From contig NZ_AP027142.1 in NCBI RefSeq assembly GCF_027925385.1, positions 1,594,001-1,658,000 on the forward strand: a stretch of DNA of 64,000 nt. Direction: 5' to 3'. The notes under the pieces are model-generated. The model saw nothing but the letters and a program-made list of their open reading frames with translations, did not search any database and was not told where the DNA came from. The stretch's first letter is position 1, and every line of letters starts with the position of its first letter. Positions 19,946 to 30,172 of the stretch are shown here, piece by piece. The position numbers and the translations under genes were made by a program. The stretch is from Methylocystis iwaonis. GTDB lineage: Bacteria; Pseudomonadota; Alphaproteobacteria; Rhizobiales; Beijerinckiaceae.

Positions 19946-20578
19946 TCACGACAACAGGCTTCGCGCGCCGTCGACGACATATTGCACGGCAAGCGACGCG
20001 AGAAGCACGCCGATCAGCTTTTCCATCACGATGCTCACCGAGGCGCCGACCAGGCGCTCCACGCTCGTCGCCAGCCGGCAGACCGCCCAGCAGAGCGCCA
20101 GCACCGTAAAGATCGCGCCGATGAGCGCTGCGAGCGCGAGCGGATCGCCATGCGCTTCGCCGGCGATGAGCAGCGTCGCCGTAATCGCGCCGGGGCCGGC
20201 CATCAGCGGGATGGCGAGCGGGAAAGCGGCGATGTGGCGCGCGCGCTCGTCGATCGCCTGAGCGGCCGTCGCGGCGTCGCGCCCGATCCGGACGCCCAGC
20301 ACCATTTCCGAGGCGATGGAAAAGAGCAGCAAGCCCCCGGCGATGCGGAAGGCAGGCAAAGTGACGCCCAGCGCGCGCAACAGCGCCTCGCCGCCAAAGG
20401 CCGCGCCCGTGAGGATCAGAAAGGCGTAGAGACAGGCCCGCAGAGCGATTTGCGCGCGCGCCGCTTTGGTTTCCCGGGCGGTCGCGGCGAGGAAGATCGG
20501 CGCGAGGCCGGCAGGCTCGACGACGACCGCAAGCGTCACTAAAGCCGCTAGAAAGTTGCTCCAATAGATGGCGGCCAT
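19946..20578 (-). CDS. MarC family integral membrane protein
   Basis: 210 residues with about six transmembrane segments. MarC features include VVEPAGLAPIFLA near residue 19, LLLFSIASEMVLG near 84 and FPLAIPLMAGPGAI near 119. The family's transport substrate is unknown; the old link to multiple antibiotic resistance has been withdrawn. The start is the ATG at 20578, behind GAGGA. It is divergent from hom. Confidence 0.9.
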   Translation of the reverse strand: MAAIYWSNFLAALVTLAVVVEPAGLAPIFLAATARETKAARAQIALRACLYAFLILTGAAFGGEALLRALGVTLPAFRIAGGLLLFSIASEMVLGVRIGRDAATAAQAIDERARHIAAFPLAIPLMAGPGAITATLLIAGEAHGDPLALAALIGAIFTVLALCWAVCRLATSVERLVGASVSIVMEKLIGVLLASLAVQYVVDGARSLLS

Positions 20579-20732
20579 CCATCCTCGTCCCGCTTGCTGG
20601 CTTCTCTTTAAGCTAGGGCGCTCGCGCGCCCTTTTTGCGGCGCTTCCTTGATCGCCTCTTCGGAATCGTGCACAACGCTTGGCTTCTAGCCCGGTCTTTC
20701 CGGGCGGCTCAGCTACTCCCGGAAGGGTCGAA

Positions 20733-22031
20733 ATGTCGGAGATTTTGCGCGTCGGCATCGCGGGGCTCGGAACCGTCGGCGCGGCGGTTGCGCGGCTTCT
20801 CCAGCGGCAGGAGCAGGCGCTGATGGCCCGCACCGGCCGCCGCATCGTTGTCACGGGCGTCTCGGCGCGCGACGCTGGCAAGAAGCGCGACGCCGATTTC
20901 TCCGGGGCGGAATTTTTCCACGATCCCGTCAAGCTCGCAACTTCGGAGACGATCGACCTTTTCGTCGAGCTGATCGGCGGCTCGGAAGGCCCGGCGCGCG
21001 CCAGCGTCGAGAGCGCGCTCGCCCATGGCAAGCCGGTCGTCACCGCCAATAAGGCGCTGCTCGCCGCCCATGGCCTGCATCTGACCCAGCTCGCCGAGGA
21101 GAAACGCGTCGCGCTCTCCTTCGAGGCCTCGGTCGCCGGCGGCATTCCGATCGTCAAGACGCTGCGCGAGGGGCTCGCCGGCAATTCGATCGAGCGCGTC
21201 TATGGCATTCTCAACGGCACCTGCAATTACATATTATCGCGCATGGAGCGCGAGCAGCTTTCCTTCGAGGCGTGCCTGAGCGAGGCGCAAAGGCTTGGCT
21301 ACGCCGAGGCGGACCCGACTTTCGACATCGGCGGCTTTGACACCGCGCATAAGCTCGCGATCCTCACTTCTCTCGCCTTTGGCACGCGCATCTCCGCGCA
21401 GTCGATCGACATCGAGGGTATCGAGCGCGTCACGCTCGCCGACATCGAGGCGGCGGACGAGCTCGGCTTCCGCATCAAGCTTCTCGGCGTCGCCCAGCGC
21501 ACGGCGGAGGGCATCGAGCAGCGCGTCCATCCGACCATGGTGAGCAAGAACAGCGCGATCGCCCAGGTGATGGGCGTGCTCAACGCCGTCACCATCGACG
21601 CCGACGCCGTGCATGAACTCACCCTCGTCGGCCCCGGCGCCGGCGGCGACGCCACGGCCTCCGCGGTGGTGGCCGATATCGCCGATATCGCCAAGGGCGT
21701 CCGCTCGGCCCCCTTCGGCCTGCCGTCGAGCCAGCTCGCCGAGTTCAAGCGCACGCCGATGCGCCGGCACGAGGGCGGCTATTACATCCGCATGTCGGTG
21801 AAGGACGTCGCCGGCGCCTTCGCCAAGATCGCGACGCGCATGGCCGAGCGGCAGATTTCGCTCGACAGCATCATGCAGCGCGGCAGCCGCGGCGCGCCGG
21901 GCGCCTGCGTCGATGTTATCCTCATCACCCATGCGACGAGCGAGCATCTGGTGCGCGAGGCGCTGGACCTGATCTTCCAGGACGGGACCATCGTGTCGCG
22001 CGCTCAAGTCATCCGCATCGAGCGGGAATAG
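20733..22031 (+). CDS. hom: Homoserine dehydrogenase
   Basis: 432 residues. It has an N-terminal NAD(P) motif (VGIAGLGTVGAAVARLL), the catalytic domain with NGTCNYILSRM near 180 and EAQRLGYAEADPTFDIGG near 200, and a C-terminal ACT domain (YYIRMSVKDVAGAFAKIA, about 350-432) for threonine feedback. It reduces aspartate semialdehyde to homoserine for threonine, methionine and isoleucine synthesis. The start at 20733 follows GGAAGG at good spacing; the frame extends 18 codons further up without similarity. glpX follows 20 bases downstream. Confidence 0.96.
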   Translation: MSEILRVGIAGLGTVGAAVARLLQRQEQALMARTGRRIVVTGVSARDAGKKRDADFSGAEFFHDPVKLATSETIDLFVELIGGSEGPARASVESALAHGKPVVTANKALLAAHGLHLTQLAEEKRVALSFEASVAGGIPIVKTLREGLAGNSIERVYGILNGTCNYILSRMEREQLSFEACLSEAQRLGYAEADPTFDIGGFDTAHKLAILTSLAFGTRISAQSIDIEGIERVTLADIEAADELGFRIKLLGVAQRTAEGIEQRVHPTMVSKNSAIAQVMGVLNAVTIDADAVHELTLVGPGAGGDATASAVVADIADIAKGVRSAPFGLPSSQLAEFKRTPMRRHEGGYYIRMSVKDVAGAFAKIATRMAERQISLDSIMQRGSRGAPGACVDVILITHATSEHLVREALDLIFQDGTIVSRAQVIRIERE

Positions 22032-22051
22032 CTAAGGCGCGGAGAGCGCAA

Positions 22052-23044
22052 ATGTCGCAATCCTCCAGATTGGACCCCGCGTCGGTGGAGCGTCTGCTGA
22101 CCATCGAGCTGGCGCGCGCCACCGAACGCGCCGCCGTCGCTGCCGCGCGCTGGCGCGGCCGTGGCGATGAAATGGCCGCCGACCGCGCCGCCGCCGCGGC
22201 GATGCGCGAGGAGCTGGCCCGCCTGCCGGTGCGGGGCCGCATCGTCATCGGCGAGGAGGAAAGCGGCGATTCCGCCGGGCTTCCTGTCGGTCTGGAGATC
22301 GGCGCCGCCGCGGGCATGCGCGTGGAGCTGGCCGTGGCGCCGCTCGAGGGGGCGACGCTCTGCGCCAAGGACCAGGCGGGAGCGATTTCGATCGCCGCCG
22401 CTGCGTCGTCGGGGGCCCTGCTGCAGGCGCCCGACTGTTACATGGACAAGATCGCTATCGGCCCCGGCTATGCGGAAGGCGTCGTCGATCTCGACCGCGA
22501 CCCTGCGGAGAATGTCCGCGCCTTGGCCGAGGCGAAGGGCGTGTCGACGGGGGAGATCACGGTCTGCGTGCTCGACCGTCCGCGCCATGCCCAGATCGTC
22601 TCCAAATGCCGCAAGGCCGGCGCCTGCGTGCGGCTGATCACCGACGGCGACGTGGCGGGGGTCATTTTCGTCACCAACCCGGAAGAGACGGGCGTCGATA
22701 TGTATCTCGGCTCCGGCGGCGCCCCGCAGGGCGTGCTGGCGGCGGCGGCGCTGCGTTGCGCCGGCGGCCAGATGCAGGGGCGTCTGGTGCTGGAGACGGC
22801 CGAGCAACGCGCTTGTGCGCTGCGCCACGGGCTGGCGGATCTTCGCAAGAAATATGGCGTGGCTGATATGGTGACCGGCGACGTTGTGGTCTGCGTCACC
22901 GGCGTCACGGACGGCCGGCTGGTGGGCGGCGTCGTTTTGGACAAAAGCGGGATCGAGACCGAGACGCTGGTGTACCGCTCGGCGACTGGCACCGTCCGGC
23001 GGATCGGGGCCCGGCGGCGGCCGGGCGCCCTTTTGAACCTTTAA
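22052..23044 (+). CDS. glpX: GlpX-family fructose-bisphosphatase, divergent active site
   Basis: 330 residues and clearly GlpX (class II FBPase) by overall sequence: GRGDEMAADRAAA near 37, PDCYMDKIAIGPGYAEGVVDLD near 128, ITDGDVAGV near 205, NPEETGVDMYLGSGGAPQG near 218. Two segments that carry the metal and phosphate ligands depart from the family: the usual GEGERDE reads GEEESGD (about 67-73), and the usual DPLEGTT reads APLEGAT (about 94-100), replacing an otherwise invariant Asp. It may have low or altered activity. The hom-glpX pairing is common in this order, where recJ often follows; recJ is absent here. Confidence 0.88.
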   Translation: MSQSSRLDPASVERLLTIELARATERAAVAAARWRGRGDEMAADRAAAAAMREELARLPVRGRIVIGEEESGDSAGLPVGLEIGAAAGMRVELAVAPLEGATLCAKDQAGAISIAAAASSGALLQAPDCYMDKIAIGPGYAEGVVDLDRDPAENVRALAEAKGVSTGEITVCVLDRPRHAQIVSKCRKAGACVRLITDGDVAGVIFVTNPEETGVDMYLGSGGAPQGVLAAAALRCAGGQMQGRLVLETAEQRACALRHGLADLRKKYGVADMVTGDVVVCVTGVTDGRLVGGVVLDKSGIETETLVYRSATGTVRRIGARRRPGALLNL

Positions 23045-23202
23045 TAGGTCCGGCCTGTTTCGAGCTGCGTCTTGGCGTCGAGCTTGCGCTTGGGCGGCGG
23101 CGGAATATCCGGCGGCGGGGGCGGCTGCGTGGCGCAGGCCGCGAGCGACAAAGCAAGAAGCGAAGCCAGAAGCGGCAAGGCGCGGTTCATTTGCGATTTC
23201 AT
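23041..23202 (-). CDS. Small proline-rich lipoprotein
   Basis: About 53 residues. A lipoprotein signal (MKSQMNRALPLLASLLALS) ends in the lipobox LAAC near residue 26, followed by a proline-rich stretch (PPPPPDIPPPP) and a short basic tail. It would be lipidated and anchored in the periplasm. ATG at 23202 or 23190 are both possible; neither has a clear ribosome site. Its last bases overlap the end of convergent glpX by four bases. No family is recognised. Confidence 0.6.
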   Translation of the reverse strand: MKSQMNRALPLLASLLALSLAACATQPPPPPDIPPPPKRKLDAKTQLETGRTY

Positions 23203-23396
23203 GATTGCAAACCCGATGGCAGGCGCATGTTGCGCCGCAGCGAAGTCAACTTGGCCATAACGTCCGAATTGTGACGCTCGCGTCTTGCCGCATTGCAATC
23301 GGCCGTCGCGCATGGGAGGACGGGCGCCCATGGCGGGCAAGCCCTATCTCGAAAGCGCCGCCATTTTCTTCATCCCCGGGAAGCCGAACCTCCGCC

Positions 23397-24701
23397 ATGA
23401 CCCCAGCCGCCCATGTTTCCGCCGCGATCGAGATTCTCGATGATCTCGCGCAGCGCCGCCGCCCCGCCGCCGAGGCGTTGAAGGATTGGGGCGCGTCGCA
23501 CCGCTTCGCCGGCTCGAAGGATCGCGCGGCGATCGCGAGCCTCGTCTTCGACGCGCTCCGCAAGGCCGCCTCGGCCGCCTGGATCATGGGCGCCGACACG
23601 CCCCGCGCGCGCATGCTCGGCGCGCTGCGTGAGGCGCGCGGCATGGACGCCGCGGCGATCGCCGCCCTCTGCACCGGCGAACGCCATGCGCCGCCCCCGC
23701 TTACCGACGATGAGCGCGTGCGGCTCGAAACGGCGACGCTGGACGGCGCGCCCGACCATGTGCGGGGGGATTACCCCGAATGGCTCGCCGAGCGCTTTGC
23801 CGCCGCCTTCGGCGACCGCGCGGCTGAAGAAGGCGCGGCGCTCGCCGCCCGAGCGCCGGTCGACCTGCGCGTCAATATTCTCAAAGGCTCGCGCGAGCAG
23901 GCGCTGGCGAAGCTCTCCCATTTGAACCCGCAGTCCACGCCGCTATCGCCCATCGGCCTGCGCATCGACGCGGGGCAGGGCAGGGGACCGGCGCTTTCCG
24001 CCGAGACCGCTTACGTAAAGGGTTTCGTCGAGCCGCAGGACGAAGCCTCGCAGCTCGCCTCGCTCCTCTGCGCGGCGGCGCCGGGCGAGCAGGTTCTCGA
24101 CCTTTGCGCCGGCGGCGGCGGCAAGGCGCTGGCGCTCGCCGGGCAGATGCACAACAAGGGGCAGCTCTACGCCTATGACGCGGACGGCCGCCGGCTCATG
24201 CCGATTCACGAGCGGCTGGAGCGGGCGGGGGCGCGCAATATCCAGGTGCGCCAGCCGAAAGGGCAGGCCGATGTGCTCGCGGATATCGAGGGGCGCTGCG
24301 ACCTAGTTCTGATCGACGCCCCCTGCACGGGCACGGGCACCTGGCGGCGCCACCCCGACGCCAAATGGCGCCTCGCCCCCGGCGCGCTGGAGCTGCGGCT
24401 GAAGGAGCAGGCGGCGTTGCTGGAGCAGGCTGTGCGCTTCGTGAAGATCGGGGGGCGGCTCGCTTATGTGACATGCTCGCTGTTGCGAGACGAGAATGAG
24501 GAGCAGGTAGCGGCGTTTTTGGCGGGGCATTCCGAGTTTGCGGCGATGTCGGGGGACGAGGCGGCCGTGAAGGCAGGGCTGCCGGAGCTTGCCCGCTTTG
24601 CGTCGCCTCACGGGGCGGGGTTGCGCTTCTCGCCGGCGACGAGCGGGACCGATGGGTTTTATGTTTGCGTGATGCGGCGCGGGTGTCGCGGCTGGGTATG
24701 A
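23397..24701 (+). CDS. RsmB/NOP-family rRNA (cytosine-5) methyltransferase
   Basis: 434 residues. It has an N-terminal NusB-like RNA-binding part (about 1-130) and a Rossmann methyltransferase domain with QDEASQLASLL near 218, the SAM site LDLCAGGGGKALA near 234, the Cys-containing motif IV DAPCTGTGTWRRHP near 305 and the catalytic-Cys motif VTCSLLRDENEEQV near 360. It probably methylates 16S rRNA in the manner of RsmB. I start at 23397 because the 64 codons upstream lack similarity. An IS remnant begins just after the stop. Confidence 0.92.
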   Translation: MTPAAHVSAAIEILDDLAQRRRPAAEALKDWGASHRFAGSKDRAAIASLVFDALRKAASAAWIMGADTPRARMLGALREARGMDAAAIAALCTGERHAPPPLTDDERVRLETATLDGAPDHVRGDYPEWLAERFAAAFGDRAAEEGAALAARAPVDLRVNILKGSREQALAKLSHLNPQSTPLSPIGLRIDAGQGRGPALSAETAYVKGFVEPQDEASQLASLLCAAAPGEQVLDLCAGGGGKALALAGQMHNKGQLYAYDADGRRLMPIHERLERAGARNIQVRQPKGQADVLADIEGRCDLVLIDAPCTGTGTWRRHPDAKWRLAPGALELRLKEQAALLEQAVRFVKIGGRLAYVTCSLLRDENEEQVAAFLAGHSEFAAMSGDEAAVKAGLPELARFASPHGAGLRFSPATSGTDGFYVCVMRRGCRGWV

Positions 24702-24707
24702 ACCGGC

Positions 24708-25786
24708 GAGATAGCTGACAGATTGGACCGGGAGCATTCCTGACAGTCAAGTTCGTGTCTTCGAGAGGAGATGCGGGCGATGCCTATCAGGGAGCGCGCG
24801 GCGGTGGAAGAGCGGATCGCTTTGTTTCGGGATTTCGACACGGGGGTCTTCACCGTGTCGGAGTTGTGCCGGCTTTACGGCGTGAGCCGCGAGACATTCT
24901 ACGTTTGGAAACGCCGGCGCGAGAGCGGCGAGGCGCGCTGGTTCGAGGAGCGGAGCCGGGCGCCGTTGCGTGCGCCGCAGGCGGCGACGGCCGAGACAAT
25001 CGCCAGGATCCTGGATCTGCGCCGCCGCTTTCCGCACTTTGGGCCAAAGAAGATCAGGGCGCGCCTCTTGCTCGGCGCCCCCGAAACAGCGTGGCCCGCG
25101 GCGTCGACCATCGGCGATATCTTGAAGCGTGAGGGCCTGATCGCAGCAAAGCCGCGGTGTCGCCGCCCGGTCGGCCGAGGCGAGATCATCGCCGGCTCGG
25201 ATGCGCCCAACGGCGAATGGGCGATGGACTTCAAGGGCTGGTTTCGCACGCGCGATGGCCGACGCATCGATCCGCTGACGGTTTCCGACACGGCGAGCCG
25301 CTACCTCGTCGACGTTCGGATCACGCCGCCGACGCATGATGGGGTCAAGGGCGCGCTATTGCGCATTTTCAGCGACATCGGCCTGCCGGCCGCTCCGACA
25401 ATGGCGCGCCCTTCGGCGCGACGGGCGCCGGTGGACTTTCGCGGCTTTCGGTCTGGCTTTTGAAGCTCGGCGTGGAGCCGCGTTTCATCCCGCCGGCCGC
25501 GCCGCAGCACAACGGCCGGCACGAACGCATGCATCGCACCTTGAAGGATGAAACGGCGAAGTCCCCAGCGAGCGACAGGATGGAGCAGCAGGCGCGTTTC
25601 GATGCGTTCCGGCGCAGCTACAACGAGGAGCGTCCGCATGAGGCGCTCGAACAGACGACGCCGGCAAGTCATTGGTCGCGGCCGGGACGGCTCCTGCCGG
25701 AAAGGATCGACGAGCCCTGGTACGACGCGGACCATGAGGTCCGCCGGGTCCGCTCCGAGGGATCGATCAAATGGCGCGGCGATCTC
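24708..25786 (+). mobile_element. IS481-family insertion sequence remnant
   Basis: The left part begins shortly after the methyltransferase stop (CTGACAG occurs twice at about 24716-24745). It is truncated on the right, where its transposase stops matching at about 25786 and minus-strand IS4-like sequence begins. No matching right terminal repeat remains. Confidence 0.75.
24780..25786 (+). pseudogene. IS481-family DDE transposase, frameshifted and 3'-truncated
   Basis: The N-terminal helix-turn-helix (TVSELCRLYGVSRETFYVWKRR) and first DDE region (NGEWAMDFKGWF) read in one frame to about 25390. The second catalytic segment (SDNGAPFGATGAGGLSRLSV) and the C-terminal PQHNGRHERMHRTLK, RPHEALEQ and EVRRVRSEGSIKWRG read in another frame. 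The switch fits loss of about four bases just before the SDNG codons (25394). The last ~50 family residues are missing at the junction with the next element. It cannot encode active transposase. ATG at 24780 has GAGGAG nine bases upstream. Confidence 0.85.
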
Positions 25787-26377
25787 GGTCCACCAGCGAT
25801 AGTCGCAATAGCCTTTGTCGAAGACATAAGCGGCGCCCGGCTCGATATCGGTTTTCTTGCCGATCTCTATGTCGTTCACATTGGCGGGCGTGACTTCCGC
25901 GCGAAGGGGCCGATTGGCGCGCGGGTCATGGACCACGTGCATTTTGAGGCCGTGAGCGCGGCCGTTGGAGCGGGCGTAATCGAGGAATTTGCTCAAAGGG
26001 ATGGGCGTCGAATCGATGAGGCGGATCATGTCCGCGCCCTCCCGGCGCGTATGACGGTCGAGCGCGCCGGAGAGCATGGCGAAGAGATCGGCGAAGACGG
26101 CGACGGGCCGGCGGGCGTTGGCGTCGGAAAGGGTCGTGCGCGCGAGCCGCCGCGTCCCGAGGTGATAATGCGCGCGCGCGTCGGCGTTGAAGGCGGGAAC
26201 GAGGGCGCGCAGGCTGGAGACCCCGGCAAGCTGGGCGTAGATGAGCGCGACGAGGTGATCCCAGCTCTTGAAGGATTTGTCGTAGGCGTCGCCGCCATGC
26301 CGCTCGACGATCTGCTTGAAGGCGCGCCGATCGACCGGCTTGAGCAGTTGGGCGAATACAGTAGAGTGCACGGGCAT
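25787..26377 (-). pseudogene. IS4-family transposase, C-terminally truncated
   Basis: It starts at MPVHSTVFAQLLKPVDRR with AAGGA seven bases upstream. Family motifs follow: HLVALIYAQLAGVSSLRAL, YHLGTRRLARTTLSDANARRPV, LIDSTPIPLSKF with the first catalytic Asp, HVVHDPRANRP, NVNDIEIG and YVFDKGYCDYRWW with the second catalytic Asp. Matching stops right after WWTEI, and the frame then reads antisense to the IS481 remnant. About half of the protein, including the catalytic Glu, is gone. Confidence 0.85.
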
Positions 26378-26440
26378 GTCCGGTCCTTTTTTCCAGTCTC
26401 GACAACCGGAAAATACCCGACAACCGTCGGGAAAACCGGG
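25787..26440 (-). mobile_element. IS4-family insertion sequence remnant
   Basis: The 5' part of an IS4-like element on the minus strand: the transposase start plus about 60 bases of upstream end sequence (CCCGACAACCGTCGGG palindrome at about 26415-26431). The 3' part is lost at the junction with the IS481 remnant. Confidence 0.7.
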
Positions 26441-26592
26441 CATGCGCCCGCGACCTTTCGACTCATTCCCCGGACAGCCCTGCGCGAAGCGGGGGAGGGA
26501 CAGGGAGGGGGCCTTTTTAGTGATTAACTCTTTTGCAAGCAGGCGCGCGCGACCGTTTCTATTGTGAAGGCGAAGCGGGGAAGGGAAGACAT

Positions 26593-27060
26593 ATGGCCAG
26601 CGATCGCGCTCCGGAATCCAGCGAAGCGATGCGGCGCATGCGCGGCTTCGCGCATCCCCTCGGGCATTTTCTCTCGGAGAGCTTTCACTTCCTGGGGCTT
26701 TTCGCCATCGGCGGCGCGACCGTCTGGGCGGCGGCCAAAGCCTTTATCGAAATGACCGGGAAGGGCCACGCCTCGATCGAAGATCTCCTACTGCTCTTTA
26801 TCTACCTAGAGATCGGCTCGATGGTGGGGATTTACTTCAAGACAAATCACATGCCGGTGCGTTTTCTGCTTTACGTCGGCATCACCGCGCTCACCCGCCA
26901 CATGATCGGCTATGTTCAGAAGGACGCGCCGCCGGACTTCGGGATTCTGATCCTCGCCGGCGGCACACTGATCCTGGCGCTTGCGGTCTTCATCATCCGC
27001 TATGCGTCGTTCCACTATCCCTCGTCCGAGGCGAGCGACCCGGGACGCGAGACGACGTAG
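26593..27060 (+). CDS. PsiE-family membrane protein
   Basis: 155 residues with four hydrophobic segments (from about 35 to 140). Text such as IEDLLLLFIYLEIGSMVGIYFKTNHMPVRFLLYVGITALTRHMI in the middle is typical of phosphate-starvation-inducible PsiE proteins, whose function is unknown. The ATG at 26593 is preceded by GGGGAAGGGAAG. No Pho box was recognised upstream. It is convergent with aspS. Confidence 0.85.
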   Translation: MASDRAPESSEAMRRMRGFAHPLGHFLSESFHFLGLFAIGGATVWAAAKAFIEMTGKGHASIEDLLLLFIYLEIGSMVGIYFKTNHMPVRFLLYVGITALTRHMIGYVQKDAPPDFGILILAGGTLILALAVFIIRYASFHYPSSEASDPGRETT

Positions 27061-27069
27061 ACGGGGGCC

Positions 27070-28854
27070 TTACGCCCCCTTCTCCGCCGGCAGATTCAGC
27101 CTGATGTGCAGCTCGCGGAGCTGCTTCATCGTCGCTTCGCCCGGCGCGCCCATCAGCAAATCCTCGGCGCGCTGGTTCAACGGGAAGAGCGTCACCTCGC
27201 GCAGATTCTCTTCCTCGGCGAGCAGCATCACAATGCGGTCGACGCCCGGCGCAATGCCCCCGTGGGGCGGGGCGCCATATTGGAAGGCGCGATACATGCC
27301 GCCGAATTTCTCGATCAGCACATCCTCGCCATAGCCGGCGATCTCGAAGGCCTTCTTCATGATCTCGGGGCGATGGTTACGGATGGCGCCCGAGGAGAGC
27401 TCCACGCCGTTGCAGACGATGTCATATTGATAGGCGAGGATGTCGAGCGGGTCCTTCGTCTCCAGCGCCTCCATGCCGCCCTGCGGCATGGAGAAGGGAT
27501 TGTGCGAGAAGTCGATCTTCTTGTCCTCGTCGTTCCACTCGTACATCGGGAAATCGACGATCCAGCAGAATTCGAAGACGTCGGCCTTCGACAGGCCCAA
27601 CTCATTGCCGATGCGCAGACGCGCCGCGCCGGCGAGCTTCGCCGCCGGGGTCTCTTCACCGGCCGAGAAGAAGACGGCGTCGCCCGCCTTCACGCCGGCC
27701 TTGGCGGCGATAACCGCCTGCACGTCGGCGGGGATGAACTTCGCGATCGGCCCCTTGCCGGTGAGCGCGCCGTTTTCTTCTTCAAAGATGATGTAGCCCA
27801 GGCCCGGCGCGCCTTCGCCGCGGGCCCAGTCGTTGAGCTTGTCGAAGAAGCTGCGCGGCTGCGACGCTGCGCCCGGCGCCGGAATGGCGCGCACGGTCTT
27901 GCCGCGGAACGCCTTGAAGCTGACGCTCTCGCCCTCGAATTCGGCCGAGAGATCGACGATGACGAGCGGGTTGCGCAGGTCCGGCTTGTCCGAGCCATAT
28001 TTGAGCATGGCCTCGCGGAAGGGGATGCGCGGGAATTTCTGCGTGACCGGCTTGCCCTTCGAGAATTCCTCGAAGACGCCGCGCAGCACCGGCTCCATCG
28101 CCTCGAATACGTCTTCCTGCGTGACGAAGCTCATCTCGACGTCGAGCTGGTAGAACTCGCCGGGCGAGCGGTCGGCGCGGGCGTCCTCGTCGCGGAAGCA
28201 GGGCGCGATCTGGAAATAGCGGTCGAAGCCCGCGACCATGAGGAGCTGCTTGAACTGCTGCGGCGCCTGCGGCAGCGCGTAGAACTTGCCGGGATGCAGG
28301 CGCGAGGGCACCAGAAAGTCGCGCGCGCCCTCGGGCGAGGAGGCGGTCAGGATCGGCGTCTGGAACTCGAAGAAATTGCCGGCCTTCATGCGCGAGCGGA
28401 TCGAGTCGATGATGCGGCCGCGCAGCATGATGTTGGCGTGCAGCTTCTCGCGGCGCAGGTCGAGGAAGCGATATTTGAGGCGGATGTCTTCCGGGTAATT
28501 CTGGTCGCCGAAGACCGGGAGCGGCAGCTCGCCCGCGGGGCCCAGCACCTCGATCTCGTTCACATAGATTTCGACGTGGCCCGTCGGCATGTCGGGGTTC
28601 TCGGTGCCGGCCGGGCGCTTGCGCACCTCGCCGTCGAGCCGCACGACCCACTCCGAGCGCAGCTTCTCGGCCTGCGCGAAGGCGGGCGAATCGGGGTCGA
28701 CCACGCATTGGGTGAGGCCGTAATGGTCGCGCAGGTCGATGAACAGCACGCCGCCATGGTCGCGGATGCGGTGGCACCAGCCGGAGAGGCGGATTTTCTG
28801 ACCCGCGAGCGCTTCGGTGGGCTCTCCGCAGGTATGCGAACGGTAGCGATGCAT
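27070..28854 (-). CDS. aspS: Aspartate--tRNA ligase
   Basis: 594 residues from [11 protein letters not shown] at 28854. It has the anticodon-binding OB fold (about 15-110, [24 protein letters not shown]), class II motif 2 ([19 protein letters not shown] near 225), the bacterial GAD insertion (about 310-420) and motif 3 ([13 protein letters not shown] near 550). It charges tRNA-Asp; in alphaproteobacteria lacking asparaginyl-tRNA synthetase such enzymes are often non-discriminating, which cannot be decided here. The frame extends upstream to 29040 through repeat-like sequence without similarity. Confidence 0.97.
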   Translation of the reverse strand: MHRYRSHTCGEPTEALAGQKIRLSGWCHRIRDHGGVLFIDLRDHYGLTQCVVDPDSPAFAQAEKLRSEWVVRLDGEVRKRPAGTENPDMPTGHVEIYVNEIEVLGPAGELPLPVFGDQNYPEDIRLKYRFLDLRREKLHANIMLRGRIIDSIRSRMKAGNFFEFQTPILTASSPEGARDFLVPSRLHPGKFYALPQAPQQFKQLLMVAGFDRYFQIAPCFRDEDARADRSPGEFYQLDVEMSFVTQEDVFEAMEPVLRGVFEEFSKGKPVTQKFPRIPFREAMLKYGSDKPDLRNPLVIVDLSAEFEGESVSFKAFRGKTVRAIPAPGAASQPRSFFDKLNDWARGEGAPGLGYIIFEEENGALTGKGPIAKFIPADVQAVIAAKAGVKAGDAVFFSAGEETPAAKLAGAARLRIGNELGLSKADVFEFCWIVDFPMYEWNDEDKKIDFSHNPFSMPQGGMEALETKDPLDILAYQYDIVCNGVELSSGAIRNHRPEIMKKAFEIAGYGEDVLIEKFGGMYRAFQYGAPPHGGIAPGVDRIVMLLAEEENLREVTLFPLNQRAEDLLMGAPGEATMKQLRELHIRLNLPAEKGA

Positions 28855-29038
28855 GGGCCGCTTTCGGTTGGAAATGTAAAGGATGCCGGAAAGGCCCGGC
28901 GATTGCGCGCCAAGAAGCGCAATGGGATTGTCCCTGTCAAGCCGGGGAGGGAGGGGTTCTGGCTCGGATGTCGGGCGCCGAACTGCCCCTCCCCAACCCT
29001 CCCCGGTTTTGCGTCGCAAAGCGGGAGAAGGAGGAACC

Positions 29039-29992
29039 ATGATGCCCAGCCGCTACACCGAAGACGAACTCATCGCCCGCGTCTTCGCCCCCATCGCCGG
29101 GCCGGCGGCCTTGGGGTTGAAGGACGACGCCGCGCTCATTGAGCCTTCGCCCGAGGCCACCGTCGCCACCGTCGATATGCTCGTCGCGGGGGTGCATTTC
29201 TTTGCCGACGATCCGCCGGGCGCCATCGCCCGCAAGGCGCTGCGGGTCAATCTTTCAGATCTGGCCGCCAAGGGCGCCGCCCCGATCGGTTTTCTTCTCT
29301 CTCTTGCGCTGCCGGCCGATTGGACGAACGACTGGCTCAAGGCCTTCGCGGCGGGCCTTGCGGAAGACGCCGCAACCTTTGCCGCGCCGCTCATCGGCGG
29401 CGACACGACGGCGACCCCGGGTCCGTTGACGATTTCGATCACCGCGCTCGGCCGCACGTCGCGTTTCGCGCCGCGCACCGGGGCCAGGGCCGGCGACGCC
29501 ATCTATGTGTCCGGGACGATCGGCGACGCCGCGCTCGCACTTGCGCTGCGCCGCGATGCAAAACTGGCGGCGCGGCTTTCGCCTCTCGCCCGCGCGCATC
29601 TCCTCGACCGCTATCTGCTTCCGCGTCCGCGTCTCGATCTCGTTTCGCTCCTGCGCCACCACGCCAGCGCTGCAATGGACGTCTCGGATGGGCTCGCCGG
29701 CGATCTCGCCAAGCTTTGCGCGGCCTCGGGCGTGGGCGCGGTGGTAGAGGCGCCGACGGTCCCGCTGTCGGACGCCGCGCGCGAGGCGATTGCGCTTGCG
29801 CCAAGCCTTTTCGAGACCGCGCTGACGGGGGGCGACGACTATGAGATTCTCTTCACGGCCGGCCCCGGTTTCGCTCCGCCAGACGCGGTGACGCGAATTG
29901 GAGAAATCCTCGCCGGCCCGGCCGCGCCACAGTTCCGCAGCGCAGCAAAAAAGCCGCTGATTTTCAAGAAATTATCCTTCAGCCACTTTTGA
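29039..29992 (+). CDS. thiL: Thiamine-phosphate kinase
   Basis: 317 residues. It has the PurM-like fold of ThiL with [11 protein letters not shown] near 25, [12 protein letters not shown] near 45, [19 protein letters not shown] near 70, GGDTTATPG near 119 and the C-terminal [11 protein letters not shown] near 265. It phosphorylates thiamine monophosphate to the active diphosphate cofactor. AAGGAGG precedes the ATG at 29039; a second ATG follows directly. It is divergent from aspS and upstream of hppA. Confidence 0.95.
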   Translation: MMPSRYTEDELIARVFAPIAGPAALGLKDDAALIEPSPEATVATVDMLVAGVHFFADDPPGAIARKALRVNLSDLAAKGAAPIGFLLSLALPADWTNDWLKAFAAGLAEDAATFAAPLIGGDTTATPGPLTISITALGRTSRFAPRTGARAGDAIYVSGTIGDAALALALRRDAKLAARLSPLARAHLLDRYLLPRPRLDLVSLLRHHASAAMDVSDGLAGDLAKLCAASGVGAVVEAPTVPLSDAAREAIALAPSLFETALTGGDDYEILFTAGPGFAPPDAVTRIGEILAGPAAPQFRSAAKKPLIFKKLSFSHF

Positions 29993-30172
29993 AGGCGCCC
30001 GGTGGCGCCATTGCCGGGAGCCCCGGAGTCTGGCACAAATCGCCCCCGGAAAACTTTCGCGCGCCCGGACGATTCCAGCGGCCGGGACGCGTTTCCTTTT
30101 TCCATTTGCGCGACAGCCCTTTGTGGCGCGAACCGCTCGACCGCTGGTCGAAGAAAGAAAAGGCGAACCCAA

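Noticed and set aside
25460..26527. 355-codon plus-strand frame across the transposon region
   Set aside because: Its first part is the out-of-frame end of the IS481 transposase. The rest is antisense to the IS4 transposase, so it is a chimera of two remnants, not a gene.
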